From positions 1 to 64,000 of the forward strand of contig CALNAK010000014.1 of assembly GCA_937874185.1 (NCBI GenBank): 64,000 nucleotides of DNA, in the 5' to 3' direction. The position numbers were made by a program, and so were the translations under genes. The DNA is from an uncultured Lactobacillus sp. Lineage in GTDB: Bacteria > Bacillota > Bacilli > Lactobacillales > Lactobacillaceae. Below the pieces are notes generated by a model that was given only the letters and a program-made list of their open reading frames with translations, was not told where the DNA came from and made no database searches. Shown here piece after piece: positions 1-7,603 of this stretch. The stretch's first letter is position 1. Every line of letters starts with the position of its first letter.

Positions 1-47
1 AAGTTAATGACGTGAGTCAAGAACTTTTTAAAAATAATTTCAAGTGA
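1..47 (+). CDS. possible 3' end of an upstream gene (partial)
   Basis: Reading in the third frame from the window edge gives about 14 codons ending VNDVSQELFKNNFK and a TGA at 45-47. It may be the tail of a gene that begins outside the window. Nothing identifies the product, and so short an open frame can arise by chance. Confidence 0.22.
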   Translation, partial: VNDVSQELFKNNFK

Positions 48-307
48 TGTTAGGAGGAAGGAAACCTTCAATCCGTTGACACCATTGCTCTGTCGCAACA
101 ACAAGATATATATTACCGTTAATGATTATACGTTGCAAGCTTTTTTTATTATTTTTTCGAATTTAATTTACATAATAAAGTTATGATGTGTTTCTTCCTA
201 TATACTAACTCAAAAAGAAATCTAAAATAAAAACCGATTCATCATAGTTGCTTTATACTATAACACGTTTTTTGTTCAGTTAACGACTAATTACTATCTG
301 TATAGTA
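48..307. other. AT-rich intergenic region, no gene recognised
   Basis: No convincing open frame is present. A GGAGGAAGG ribosome-binding-like run near 52 is not followed by a well-spaced start codon. The rest is AT-rich spacer leading to the terminator of the exporter gene encoded on the minus strand. Confidence 0.4.
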
Positions 308-350
308 GCAAAAAAGTATCCATTGATCGTCTAATCAACAGATACTTCTA
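308..350 (-). terminator. rho-independent terminator of the YeiH-like gene
   Basis: On the minus strand, arms AAGTATC and GATACTT, extended by TGTTGAT/ATCAATG, form a long hairpin followed by a T run. It lies directly after the stop codon of the exporter gene. Confidence 0.8.
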
Positions 351-1370
351 TTAAAAGAATGACTTACTTACAATAATAGCAAAGCCTAATAAAACGACTG
401 AAGATGATAATGCGGCTATAACTGCATTTCTTCCACTACTTAAAAATGCTTTGAAGTTAACACTCATACCTAAGGCGGCCATTGCCATCCCTAGTACCAA
501 GTACGCTAACTTAACTAGTAATCCTAAAATCGTTGCAGACATGGGTACAAAGGTGCCAATAATACTAGCCATCAAAAATCCGGCCATAAACCAAGGTATC
601 GGTAATTTCTGTTTCTCTCCACCATTAACTTTTTCTGAGCGTTGATACCAGATACCGATAACTAAAGCAGCTGGTGCTAATAGTAATACGCGTGATAACT
701 TAGTAATTATTGCTGCACTCAAACTTACTGGTCCGCCGGCACCTCCTGTGGCAATCGCATGGGCAATTTCATGTAATGATCCACCTGCCATAACTCCAAA
801 TTGTGTTGCACTCATATGTAACATTGGTTTCAGCGCAATTTCAATTAATGTAAAGACTGTTCCTAGAATAGCAACAATCGCAACCGCTAAAACTTCATCA
901 TTATGCTTAGCTGTTTCTTCTTCTTTGGAAACTTTGATTTGTGGAGATATACCCATAACTGCAGCGGCACCACAAATTCCTGTCCCACTAGCTGTTAAAA
1001 TTGCCAATCGTTTACTAACACCTAGTTTTCGTGCAATGTTGTATGTTAAAAAGATAACACCACTAACAATGAATATTGCAAAGAGAATTGTTTTCACTCC
1101 CGCATTAGCAAGATCAATTAAATTCAATTTGAATCCTAATAGAATAATTCCTAATCGCAAAAATTTATTTGAGATGAATCCAATTCCATTTTCAGCTTTC
1201 TGAATGGCTGGACGATACATTTGAAACATCATCCCTAGTATCAATGAGATCACTAAAGCTCCAATAATAGATAGATATGGCAATCCACCTAGGAAACTAC
1301 CGATGATTGAGCAAACTAGTGTCATAATAAATGCGTAATAAAAGCTTTTTTCGAAAAGTTTCGTATACAT
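351..1370 (-). CDS. YeiH/YadS-type putative sulfate exporter family protein
   Basis: This 339-residue integral membrane protein has about ten hydrophobic helices and ends with a short tail. The glycine-rich segments GTGICGAAAVMG (about residue 130) and GGSLHEIAHAIATGG (about residue 195) are typical of the YeiH family (UPF0324), often annotated as putative sulfate exporters; the true substrate is not established. The ATG is preceded by GAGGGGG. It is transcribed divergently from a LysR regulator 100 bp away, an arrangement common for this family and consistent with local control. It has its own terminator. The family call is firm, the substrate is not. Confidence 0.85.
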   Translation of the reverse strand: MYTKLFEKSFYYAFIMTLVCSIIGSFLGGLPYLSIIGALVISLILGMMFQMYRPAIQKAENGIGFISNKFLRLGIILLGFKLNLIDLANAGVKTILFAIFIVSGVIFLTYNIARKLGVSKRLAILTASGTGICGAAAVMGISPQIKVSKEEETAKHNDEVLAVAIVAILGTVFTLIEIALKPMLHMSATQFGVMAGGSLHEIAHAIATGGAGGPVSLSAAIITKLSRVLLLAPAALVIGIWYQRSEKVNGGEKQKLPIPWFMAGFLMASIIGTFVPMSATILGLLVKLAYLVLGMAMAALGMSVNFKAFLSSGRNAVIAALSSSVVLLGFAIIVSKSFF

Positions 1371-1423
1371 GTTAAATCCCCCTCATTCAAAATGATAATA
1401 TAGAATCATCATAAGTAAAAATT

Positions 1424-1453
1424 AGTATTTATTTGATTATCATAAATAATACT
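1424..1453. promoter_or_regulatory. candidate LysR operator between divergent promoters
   Basis: An imperfect dyad, AGTATTTAT at 1424-1432 and ATAAATAATACT at 1442-1453, lies in the 100-bp gap between the exporter and lysR genes. A LysR-type protein would be expected to bind here and control both directions. The assignment is by position and symmetry only. Confidence 0.45.
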
Positions 1454-1469
1454 TATATAGGAGACAATT

Positions 1470-2342
1470 ATGCTTGATAAACGCTTCAATACACTCAAAG
1501 TCCTGGCTAAAACTAACTCATTTACCCAAACAGCCCAAGAATTGTACATTACTCAACCAGCAGTCTCGCAACAAATCACTTCATTAGCTGACGAATTGAA
1601 TTTACAACTAGTTATCCGTGAGCATGGACGTATCCGATTAACAAAAGCAGGATTAGAGTTGGCAAATCTGGCTCAACAGGTTGAATTAGAAAGCAATAAA
1701 GTCATAACTTCCCTTCAAACTGGCACCAAACAATTAAAAATGGGCTGCACATTATCATTAAGTTCCACTATCCTTCCCAAGTTTATCCATCACCTATCTA
1801 CCAAAACTAATATTGTCGCAACAAAGATCAATAACACGGAACACATTTTAGAGGACATTCGTAATGGTAAAGTTGATTTCGGTTTAGTTGAAGGAAATTA
1901 CAATAAGGATGAGTTTGATTCCTTCTTTGTTCAACGGGAGAAATTTATTTGCGTGTCACATTCTCTAATTGATACCCACTCTATTGACGATTTGTTTTCC
2001 CAAACACTATTGATTCGTGAACAAGGTTCCGGCAGCCGCAATATTTTCGAAAATTGGTTAGCTACTCAAAACTATAAAATTAACGATTTCACTCATGTAA
2101 TGGAGATTGCCAGTCCTTCAACAATCGTGGAATTACTTAAACAAAATGAGGGTATCAGCTTTATTTATGAATCCCTTGTCACTAATGAATTGAAATCGGG
2201 GAAACTAAAAAAACTAGATTTAAAAGGATTTGATGTGGAACATCCTATTAATCTAGTTTTTCTGAAGAATTCATATTTCAAAAATATCTATCAAGATATT
2301 ACTAACTCATTTTTAGAACAAACTGATAAGACCACCGATTAG
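1470..2342 (+). CDS. LysR-family transcriptional regulator
   Basis: This 290-residue protein has an N-terminal winged helix-turn-helix: residues 1-60 carry the LysR pattern FTQTAQELYITQPAVSQQI. An effector-binding domain runs from about residue 85 to the end. The start ATG follows AGGAGA at good spacing. It is divergent from the YeiH-like exporter, so it probably senses a sulfur or related small-molecule signal and controls that gene; the ligand cannot be read from the sequence. Its 3' end overlaps the convergent prenyltransferase gene by 30 bp, so the two coding regions are antisense over their last ten codons. Confidence 0.9.
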   Translation: MLDKRFNTLKVLAKTNSFTQTAQELYITQPAVSQQITSLADELNLQLVIREHGRIRLTKAGLELANLAQQVELESNKVITSLQTGTKQLKMGCTLSLSSTILPKFIHHLSTKTNIVATKINNTEHILEDIRNGKVDFGLVEGNYNKDEFDSFFVQREKFICVSHSLIDTHSIDDLFSQTLLIREQGSGSRNIFENWLATQNYKINDFTHVMEIASPSTIVELLKQNEGISFIYESLVTNELKSGKLKKLDLKGFDVEHPINLVFLKNSYFKNIYQDITNSFLEQTDKTTD

Positions 2343-3227
2343 AACGGAAATTAATAGGATCTGAGCATTCTTAACTGAATTGACAAACGTTAAAACCTTA
2401 CTAGGATTCTTAACAAATCCAACACTGTTTTTAATTATCAGTGGCATCGTCAAAACTAGTATTAAAAAACAGTACCAAGGTAAATACCCCAATAAGACGG
2501 ATACAATAATAGCTAAATAACCTAGAACATAACTTAAAACCCAAACTCGGAGGGATTTCTTCTGTCCCAAATAAGCTACGATGGTTTTTCGTCCAACGGT
2601 CAAATCCTCTTTAGCATCAGATATATTATTAGCCAACATAATATTACTTATAGCAAAGACGGCAATCAATGAAACTAATGCTGTCTTCAAAATAAAATTC
2701 CAAGCAAATTGTGGCGTGTTCTCCAAATTAATATAAACTGCTAATAATGTAATGTTATATCCCATTGTTAATCCTGATACCAATTCTCCGAATGGCGTGT
2801 AGGATATTGACTTGATACCGCCAGAATAAAGATACCCTATCGCAAAACTGATAATACCTATTAATAAAATAAACCATCCCGTTTGACTAAATAAGTACAA
2901 TCCTATCAAAGCTGAAATTCCCGCTAAAATAATTGTGGTCCAGCGAGTCTTCCTTGGACTGATATGATTGATTTTCAAAGTATTATTAACACTATTTTTG
3001 AAGACGTCCGGTTGATTCTTATACTTATAATAATCGACATATTGATTATGGACATTGACTGCTAAGTGAAACAGGACCACCGCAATAAATAGCAAGATGC
3101 TTAAACCGATATTGATTGTCTTATAATATAATCCCACAAACATGATTCCTAATAATACCGGCATAATTGATGTCACGACTGAATAAATTTGAGTTAAGAT
3201 GAAAAACTCTTTAATCTGTTTCCCCAT
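2313..3227 (-). CDS. UbiA/MenA-family prenyltransferase
   Basis: This 304-residue membrane protein has eight or nine helices. The first prenyl-diphosphate-binding motif appears as NVHNQYVDYYKYK (about residues 58-70). The second appears as NNISDAKEDLTVGRKT (about residues 199-214), which keeps the DxxxD pair and the following Gly-Arg-Lys-Thr. This matches 1,4-dihydroxy-2-naphthoate polyprenyltransferases (MenA), which attach the isoprenoid tail in menaquinone synthesis. No other men genes lie nearby, so a role in respiration or in another prenylation reaction is open. The ATG follows GGAGGGA. The gene overlaps the 3' end of lysR tail to tail. Confidence 0.82.
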   Translation of the reverse strand: MGKQIKEFFILTQIYSVVTSIMPVLLGIMFVGLYYKTINIGLSILLFIAVVLFHLAVNVHNQYVDYYKYKNQPDVFKNSVNNTLKINHISPRKTRWTTIILAGISALIGLYLFSQTGWFILLIGIISFAIGYLYSGGIKSISYTPFGELVSGLTMGYNITLLAVYINLENTPQFAWNFILKTALVSLIAVFAISNIMLANNISDAKEDLTVGRKTIVAYLGQKKSLRVWVLSYVLGYLAIIVSVLLGYLPWYCFLILVLTMPLIIKNSVGFVKNPSKVLTFVNSVKNAQILLISVLIGGLISLF

Positions 3228-3269
3228 AAGTCCCTCCTGTTATTAATAAACTTATTATTACGCAAAATA

Positions 3270-3318
3270 AAAAAACGTGCATCTTTCTCGATTTGGAGAA
3301 GATTTTGCACGTTTTTTT
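3270..3318 (-). terminator. terminator downstream of cyclophilin gene and its 3' elements
   Basis: The arms AACGTGCA and TGCACGTT enclose an inner ATCTT/AAGAT pairing and are flanked by runs of A and T, so the hairpin could work in either direction. For the minus-strand cyclophilin transcript, the two repeat elements lie between the stop codon and this terminator and would therefore be transcribed. Confidence 0.8.
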
Positions 3319-3330
3319 ACTGTTTTGAAA

Positions 3331-3407
3331 CGAGCTGCACAATAGTAACTCCCTACGATTTACTTAACATCCGGTCTCACGAACTGAGAACCATTGTTAC
3401 ACTCTCT
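3331..3407 (-). repeat. 3'-UTR hairpin element family 1, short divergent copy (cyclophilin distal)
   Basis: On the plus strand it begins CGAGCTGCACAAT and ends CCATTGTTACACTCTCT, the same plan as the other family 1 copies but with a shortened interior. ACAAT pairs with ATTGT. It lies in tandem with the fuller copy that starts ten bases further on. Confidence 0.6.
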
Positions 3408-3416
3408 TATTGAAAA

Positions 3417-3535
3417 CGAGCTACACAAGCCAGATTCCTGTGCTTTGCTACAGACTAGAAATCACACGCAAAATCGCGTGCAATTCCTAGCCTTAGGCAA
3501 ATGCTCAGAATCTAACCGGCTTGTTCCGCTCTCTG
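3417..3535 (-). repeat. 3'-UTR hairpin element family 1 (cyclophilin proximal)
   Basis: This is a long imperfect inverted repeat touching the cyclophilin stop codon. Outer arms are GAGC/GCTC and ACAAGCC/GGCTTGT, followed by AGATTC/GAATCT. An inner hairpin has stem CACGC/GCGTG with loop AAAATC, flanked by CTAG on both sides. Nearly identical copies occur at 6104, 51623 and 58523. Confidence 0.85.
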
Positions 3536-4120
3536 TTACTTACTAATTTCAACTGTTTCCATAATAACGTCATCTTTAGGTTTATCACTACCATCGCGTT
3601 TAACACGACTGATTTCATTAACAACGTCCATGCCTTCTTTAACTTGACCAAAGACTGTGTGTCTGTGATCTAGCCAAGGAGTTCCACCGTTTTTGTATGC
3701 GGCAACGATTTCTTCTGGGTAACCAGCTGAAGCCATTTCTTTAACCATACGCTTAGGCATGTTTTGGTTTGAAACAATGAAGAATTGGCTACCATTGGTA
3801 TTAGGGCCAGCATTAGCCATTGATAATGCACCATCTAAATTGAAAAGTTGGTCTGTGAATTCATCCTCAAAACTATCACCATAGATACTTTCGCCACCCA
3901 TACCAGTTCCGGTTGGATCGCCACCTTGAATCATGAAATCAGGGATAACACGATGGAAAATAATTCCATTGTAATAACCTTTTTGAGCTAATTCGATAAA
4001 GTTTTTAACTGTCTTTGGTACGAGTTCATCGAATAATTGAACTTTGATAACACCATGATTTGTTGTAATCGTTGCTACACTACCAGTAGCGTTATCTAAA
4101 TCTAATTGTGGGTATGCCAT
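3536..4120 (-). CDS. peptidyl-prolyl cis-trans isomerase, cyclophilin type
   Basis: This 194-residue single-domain cyclophilin catalyses proline cis-trans isomerisation during protein folding. The active-site stretch FHRVIPDFMIQGGDPTGTG at about residues 55-73 and the NGSQFFI segment near residue 109 are intact. There is no signal peptide, so it should be cytoplasmic. Residues 126-150 form a small insertion relative to minimal bacterial cyclophilins. The ATG follows AGGAGG at good spacing. The gene is monocistronic, with an XRE gene about 60 bp upstream on the same strand and two repeat elements between its stop and its terminator. Confidence 0.95.
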   Translation of the reverse strand: MAYPQLDLDNATGSVATITTNHGVIKVQLFDELVPKTVKNFIELAQKGYYNGIIFHRVIPDFMIQGGDPTGTGMGGESIYGDSFEDEFTDQLFNLDGALSMANAGPNTNGSQFFIVSNQNMPKRMVKEMASAGYPEEIVAAYKNGGTPWLDHRHTVFGQVKEGMDVVNEISRVKRDGSDKPKDDVIMETVEISK

Positions 4121-4176
4121 TTTGTAAATTCCTCCTATTAAGTAATCCTACTTTAACATATTAGGATACTAAGACG

Positions 4177-4620
4177 TTATTTTCTTATTCGTTGGATCAA
4201 ATAAACTACACCACTGATTATACCCATTAATAAGAACAGATAGCCTATCGGTACTAAGAAAAATGGTTCATGGAGGATTCCACTACTATCAACTGTTGAA
4301 CCAATCATCATAAAGAGTCCAAAACAGATTACTCCACCTAGCAATAACACAATCGTTGTAATTAAACTAATTCGAGCTTTTCTCATATCGCTACCGTCCT
4401 TCATCAATTTACTTGTCATTGTTGGATCACCTAGAATCAATTGATCTAATGAAATTTCAAAAATTTTAGCAATCTGCACAACCATTTCTAAATCTGGCAA
4501 ATTACGATTATTTTCCCAACTGGAAATCGTTTGACGCGAAACATTTAGTTTTAACGCTAATTGTTCTTGCGTTAATTTATGACTACTCCGCAACTTTTTG
4601 ATTTGCATTCCAAAGTCCAT
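4177..4620 (-). CDS. XRE-family DNA-binding protein with C-terminal membrane segments
   Basis: This 147-residue protein has a Cro/C1-type helix-turn-helix at residues 5-60 (LTQEQLALKLNVSRQTISSW). Two hydrophobic helices follow, at about residues 85-107 and 120-140, and a basic tail ends in IQRIRK. Membrane-tethered XRE regulators of this build are common in lactobacilli, and their signals are mostly unknown. No partner gene adjoins it. Transcription could continue into the cyclophilin gene 57 bp downstream, since I see no terminator between them. Confidence 0.85.
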   Translation of the reverse strand: MDFGMQIKKLRSSHKLTQEQLALKLNVSRQTISSWENNRNLPDLEMVVQIAKIFEISLDQLILGDPTMTSKLMKDGSDMRKARISLITTIVLLLGGVICFGLFMMIGSTVDSSGILHEPFFLVPIGYLFLLMGIISGVVYLIQRIRK

Positions 4621-4799
4621 GAATTCAACTCCCTTTTGACTTAGTTATACCGATATTAACGAGAAAGATAAAGCTAGAGTTACAAGCAATCGCGCTACAT
4701 CAACATTTCCAGTTTAATTTTACAATTAGTATGATTAGCGTCACAACGCCTAAATCTGTGATAGTTTATTCTTCCACCACAAATTGAGGAGATATAAAA

Positions 4800-5048
4800 T
4801 TGATCACAGAAAACATTCAAGATTATACATTGGGACAAAATACACCAACTTTAGATATTACAATTACCGGAAAAAGCGAAATTGATTACTCACACGACGA
4901 CTTAAAAATTGCGGCAGCTATCAAATTGATTGAATCCTGCGACAATCAAAACTTCACACTCATGACTGGCGAACATAAATTATATAAAGATTTATCAGAC
5001 AAATTATATGTTGCCGTTGAGGATTTTGTTCCAAAGAGCTACTACTAA
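4800..5048 (+). CDS. small conserved-looking protein of unknown function
   Basis: This 82-residue protein starts at TTG. GAGGAG ends about 9 bases upstream and no in-frame ATG exists before the middle of the protein, so the TTG start is well supported. It is acidic and soluble, with no signal peptide, membrane helix or recognisable motif. It precedes the mscS gene by 90 bp on the same strand and may be cotranscribed with it. I cannot assign a function. Confidence 0.6.
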   Translation: MITENIQDYTLGQNTPTLDITITGKSEIDYSHDDLKIAAAIKLIESCDNQNFTLMTGEHKLYKDLSDKLYVAVEDFVPKSYY

Positions 5049-5138
5049 TAGATGAAGTTAGAAGACCGATAAGGTTTTCTAGCTTTTTTCTTTTATGCTA
5101 TTATTATTTAAGCAGCTTTTCGAAAGGAAACATACATT

Positions 5139-5981
5139 TTGAAATCATCTTTCAACTTTAATTCATTCATCAAAAACATGTTTCTCAAAGTTAATTGGGA
5201 ATCAGTTTTGCAGCACGTTGCCTCAGTCGTTTTTCAACTAATTTTATTAACCGTAGTTTTGTTACTGATAAATTGGATTGGTAAAAAAATTATCCGTCAC
5301 ATTTTTAAAACTAGTTTGAGAAACTCAAAGACAACCTTCTCACCTAAAAAATTGGATACCGTTTATACATTGGTACTCAATATTTTCAAATATATCCTAA
5401 TGTTCTTCTGGATCTATGCCATTCTTTCAGCAATCGGAATTCCCGTAGGTACCTTGATTGCCGGTGCCGGAATATTCAGTTTGGCTATTGGTCTTGGTGC
5501 ACAGGGATTTGTTTCTGATATGGTAAATGGATTCTTCATCCTTTTGGAGCAACAAATCAGTGTTGGTGATACTATCAAAGTCAATGCCGTTGAAGGTCAG
5601 GTCACTTACGTTGGTATCCGGACAACTCAAATTCAAAGTGTCGATGGAACTTTGAATTACATCCCAAATCGCAATATTACTATCGTCAGTAATATGTCTC
5701 GCAATAACATGCAAGCATTGATGGAAATTCCTATTTCAAGTGATGCACCGTTTGATCGTATTACTAAGTTAATTGAAGATACTAATCAAGAACTTGATTT
5801 GAACGAGTTAAAGATCACTAAGAAACCTTCTATTATAGGATTCTCTAATCAGCCGGATGGGACTTTGGTTATTCAGATTGCTGCTTATACCAAACCTGGT
5901 GCTCAGTATAATGTTAAGAATGTTTTATTGAAGAAGTATTTGTTGGCTATTCAGAATGATGGAATTGATTTGCCTAAGTAA
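5139..5981 (+). CDS. small-conductance mechanosensitive channel (MscS family)
   Basis: This 280-residue protein has three N-terminal hydrophobic helices (about residues 25-50, 72-95, 98-130). The pore helix is rich in Gly and Ala (AGAGIFSLAIGLGAQGFVSD), as in MscS TM3. The soluble beta domain begins VNGFFILLEQQISVGDTI. It releases solutes on hypo-osmotic shock. The start is TTG, seven to eight bases after GAAAGGA, with no competing ATG. Its size fits the YkuT-like short MscS group. A strong bidirectional terminator follows. Confidence 0.9.
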   Translation: MKSSFNFNSFIKNMFLKVNWESVLQHVASVVFQLILLTVVLLLINWIGKKIIRHIFKTSLRNSKTTFSPKKLDTVYTLVLNIFKYILMFFWIYAILSAIGIPVGTLIAGAGIFSLAIGLGAQGFVSDMVNGFFILLEQQISVGDTIKVNAVEGQVTYVGIRTTQIQSVDGTLNYIPNRNITIVSNMSRNNMQALMEIPISSDAPFDRITKLIEDTNQELDLNELKITKKPSIIGFSNQPDGTLVIQIAAYTKPGAQYNVKNVLLKKYLLAIQNDGIDLPK

Positions 5982-5985
5982 TTTA

Positions 5986-6043
5986 AAAAGAAGTATTGAT
6001 TTTATCCAAAGTGAAAATTGGATAAATCAATACTTCTTTTTTT
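5986..6043. terminator. bidirectional terminator between mscS and an aldo/keto reductase
   Basis: The arms AAGAAGTATTGAT and ATCAATACTTCTT enclose TTATCCA/TGGATAA and are flanked by A and T runs, so the hairpin can serve mscS and the convergent reductase. Confidence 0.88.
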
Positions 6044-6103
6044 GGTTTAGGGTGGTTATTTCAACTGATTGTTAATTGTATTGTTCGACTCGTTCGTCCT
6101 AAA

Positions 6104-6222
6104 CGAGCTGTGAACAACAGATTCCTGTGCTTTGCTACACCCTAGAAATCACACGCAAAATCGCGTGCAATTCCTAGGCTTAGGCAAATGCTCAGAATCT
6201 AACCGTTGTTCTTCGCTCTCTG
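6104..6222 (-). repeat. 3'-UTR hairpin element family 1 (aldo/keto reductase)
   Basis: It has the same interior as the copy at 3417, but the outer arm is GAACAAC pairing with GTTGTTC instead of ACAAGCC/GGCTTGT. Both arms have changed together and pairing is kept. It starts two bases after the stop codon of the minus-strand reductase gene. Confidence 0.85.
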
Positions 6223-6224
6223 AT

Positions 6225-7178
6225 TTATGGCAAGTCATTTCCTGCTGCAAAGTATACGTCATACCATTCTTGTTTTGTAAGATTGACATTGGCACCTTCG
6301 GCACTGTCCGCAATGTGTTTTGGATTCATTGTTCCGATAATTACTTGAATATTTGCCGGATGTCTTAATATCCAGGCTGTGGCTATCGCATTTTTACTTA
6401 CTTTATATTTGTCAGCCAATTCTTGTAATTTCTTATTTAATTCTGGGAACTTATCACTACCAATAAATGTTCCTTCAAACATCCCATATTGGAATGGTGA
6501 CCATGCTTGAATCGTTGTTCCCATACGTCTTGCAAATTCCAAAGCTCCGCCATCGTGGTTGATTGAACGTGGGTCGGTCATATTTGTGTGCAGGCCAAAA
6601 TCAATCATCCCTGTGTGGGCGATACTGAATTGCAATTGATTAATCAATAATCTTTGATCAATAGTTTCTTGAACCAATTCGAATTGTTGCGGATTGAAGT
6701 TTGAAACACCGAAATGTCTAACTTTACCAGCAGCTTGTAATTCATCAAATGCTTCAGCGACCTCTTCTGGTTCCATCAATGGATCTGGACGATGAAGTAA
6801 AAATGAATCAAGATAATCAATCTGCATTCTTTCCAAGATTCCGTCAACTACATCAATAATATATTGCTTGGAGAAGTCGTAACGTTTACCGAAAACAAAA
6901 CTTCCGTGACTTCTAGCAGGGTCAAAGACAATTCCACCTTTTGACTGGATGTAGATATCGTCACGAGAAATATTTGCCTGCTTCATTGCCTCACCGAATA
7001 CTTTTTCGGAGTTACCCATGCCATAAATATCGGCTGAGTCGATAAAATTAATTCCACTATCAACTGCAGCTTCAAGTGTTTTAGCAGCATCTTTTGTAGA
7101 TAAAGCTTCCATACGCATGATGCCTAACCCCACAGCAGAAGCCTTCCAACTTGTATTACCAATATTCAATTGTTTCAT
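6225..7178 (-). CDS. aldo/keto reductase (YdhF-like)
   Basis: This 317-residue NADPH-dependent oxidoreductase has the (beta/alpha)8 aldo/keto reductase fold. The catalytic tetrad is visible as Asp and Tyr in DSADIYG (about residues 48-54), Lys in QSKGG (about residue 80) and His in LLHRPDP. The C-terminal cofactor region QVIIGTMNPKHI is present. It probably reduces reactive aldehydes or ketones. It is monocistronic, with its promoter inside a MerR-type dyad. A family 1 hairpin element lies between its stop and the terminator shared with mscS. Confidence 0.9.
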   Translation of the reverse strand: MKQLNIGNTSWKASAVGLGIMRMEALSTKDAAKTLEAAVDSGINFIDSADIYGMGNSEKVFGEAMKQANISRDDIYIQSKGGIVFDPARSHGSFVFGKRYDFSKQYIIDVVDGILERMQIDYLDSFLLHRPDPLMEPEEVAEAFDELQAAGKVRHFGVSNFNPQQFELVQETIDQRLLINQLQFSIAHTGMIDFGLHTNMTDPRSINHDGGALEFARRMGTTIQAWSPFQYGMFEGTFIGSDKFPELNKKLQELADKYKVSKNAIATAWILRHPANIQVIIGTMNPKHIADSAEGANVNLTKQEWYDVYFAAGNDLP

Positions 7179-7219
7179 AAAATATTAAGGTCCTTTCGAT
7201 TAATAACTCAACCTTAATA

Positions 7220-7244
7220 CTTAGAGCGTGGTCTAGGTCAAATG
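7220..7244 (-). promoter_or_regulatory. candidate MerR-type promoter of the aldo/keto reductase
   Basis: On the minus strand the -35-like TTGACC is followed by a dyad ending CTCTAAG, with TAAGGT as a possible -10 at 19-bp spacing. Long spacers with a TTGACCTAGA...CTCTAAG dyad are typical of AdhR/NmlR-type MerR activators. No merR gene is in this window. Confidence 0.45.
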
Positions 7245-7566
7245 ATTTAACTGGAAAATTTAATTGATTATTTGTGACTGATTTTATTCTTATATGGATA
7301 TATAGCTTTAATCAAATTACTAGTACTTATTCTATGTTTGAAAGTAATCACGTAATTTACTTTTAGGCGGATATATTTTTATACGCCTTTCTTTAAACAC
7401 CTTAATATCATTTTGTCAATTCGTTTGAAATACGTGCGAATATTAATGAATCTTTTTCCTTGTAGTCCTCAAAACATTGTTATACCAACCTGATTTAACT
7501 ATATATTTTAAATAAAATACGTTCGATTTCATTCGAATTAAACAATTCAATATCATATAATCAAAA
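7245..7566. other. AT-rich intergenic region, no gene recognised
   Basis: This stretch between the aldo/keto reductase promoter and the terminator of the beta-glucoside operon has no supported open frame. I see short AT-rich palindromic pieces, but nothing I can name. Confidence 0.4.
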
Positions 7567-7602
7567 AACGCAAGATCAATAATCCGACCTTACGTTTTTG
7601 TT
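7567..7602 (-). terminator. terminator of the beta-glucoside operon
   Basis: On the minus strand AAAACGTAAGGTC pairs with GATCTTGCGTTTT across a short loop and is followed by T residues. It lies directly after the GH1 stop codon. Confidence 0.8.
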
Positions 7603-7603
7603 G

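Noticed and set aside
748..1203. 151-codon open frame opposite the YeiH-like gene
   Set aside because: It is antisense to a clear membrane protein, and its composition mirrors the opposite strand. No ribosome site.
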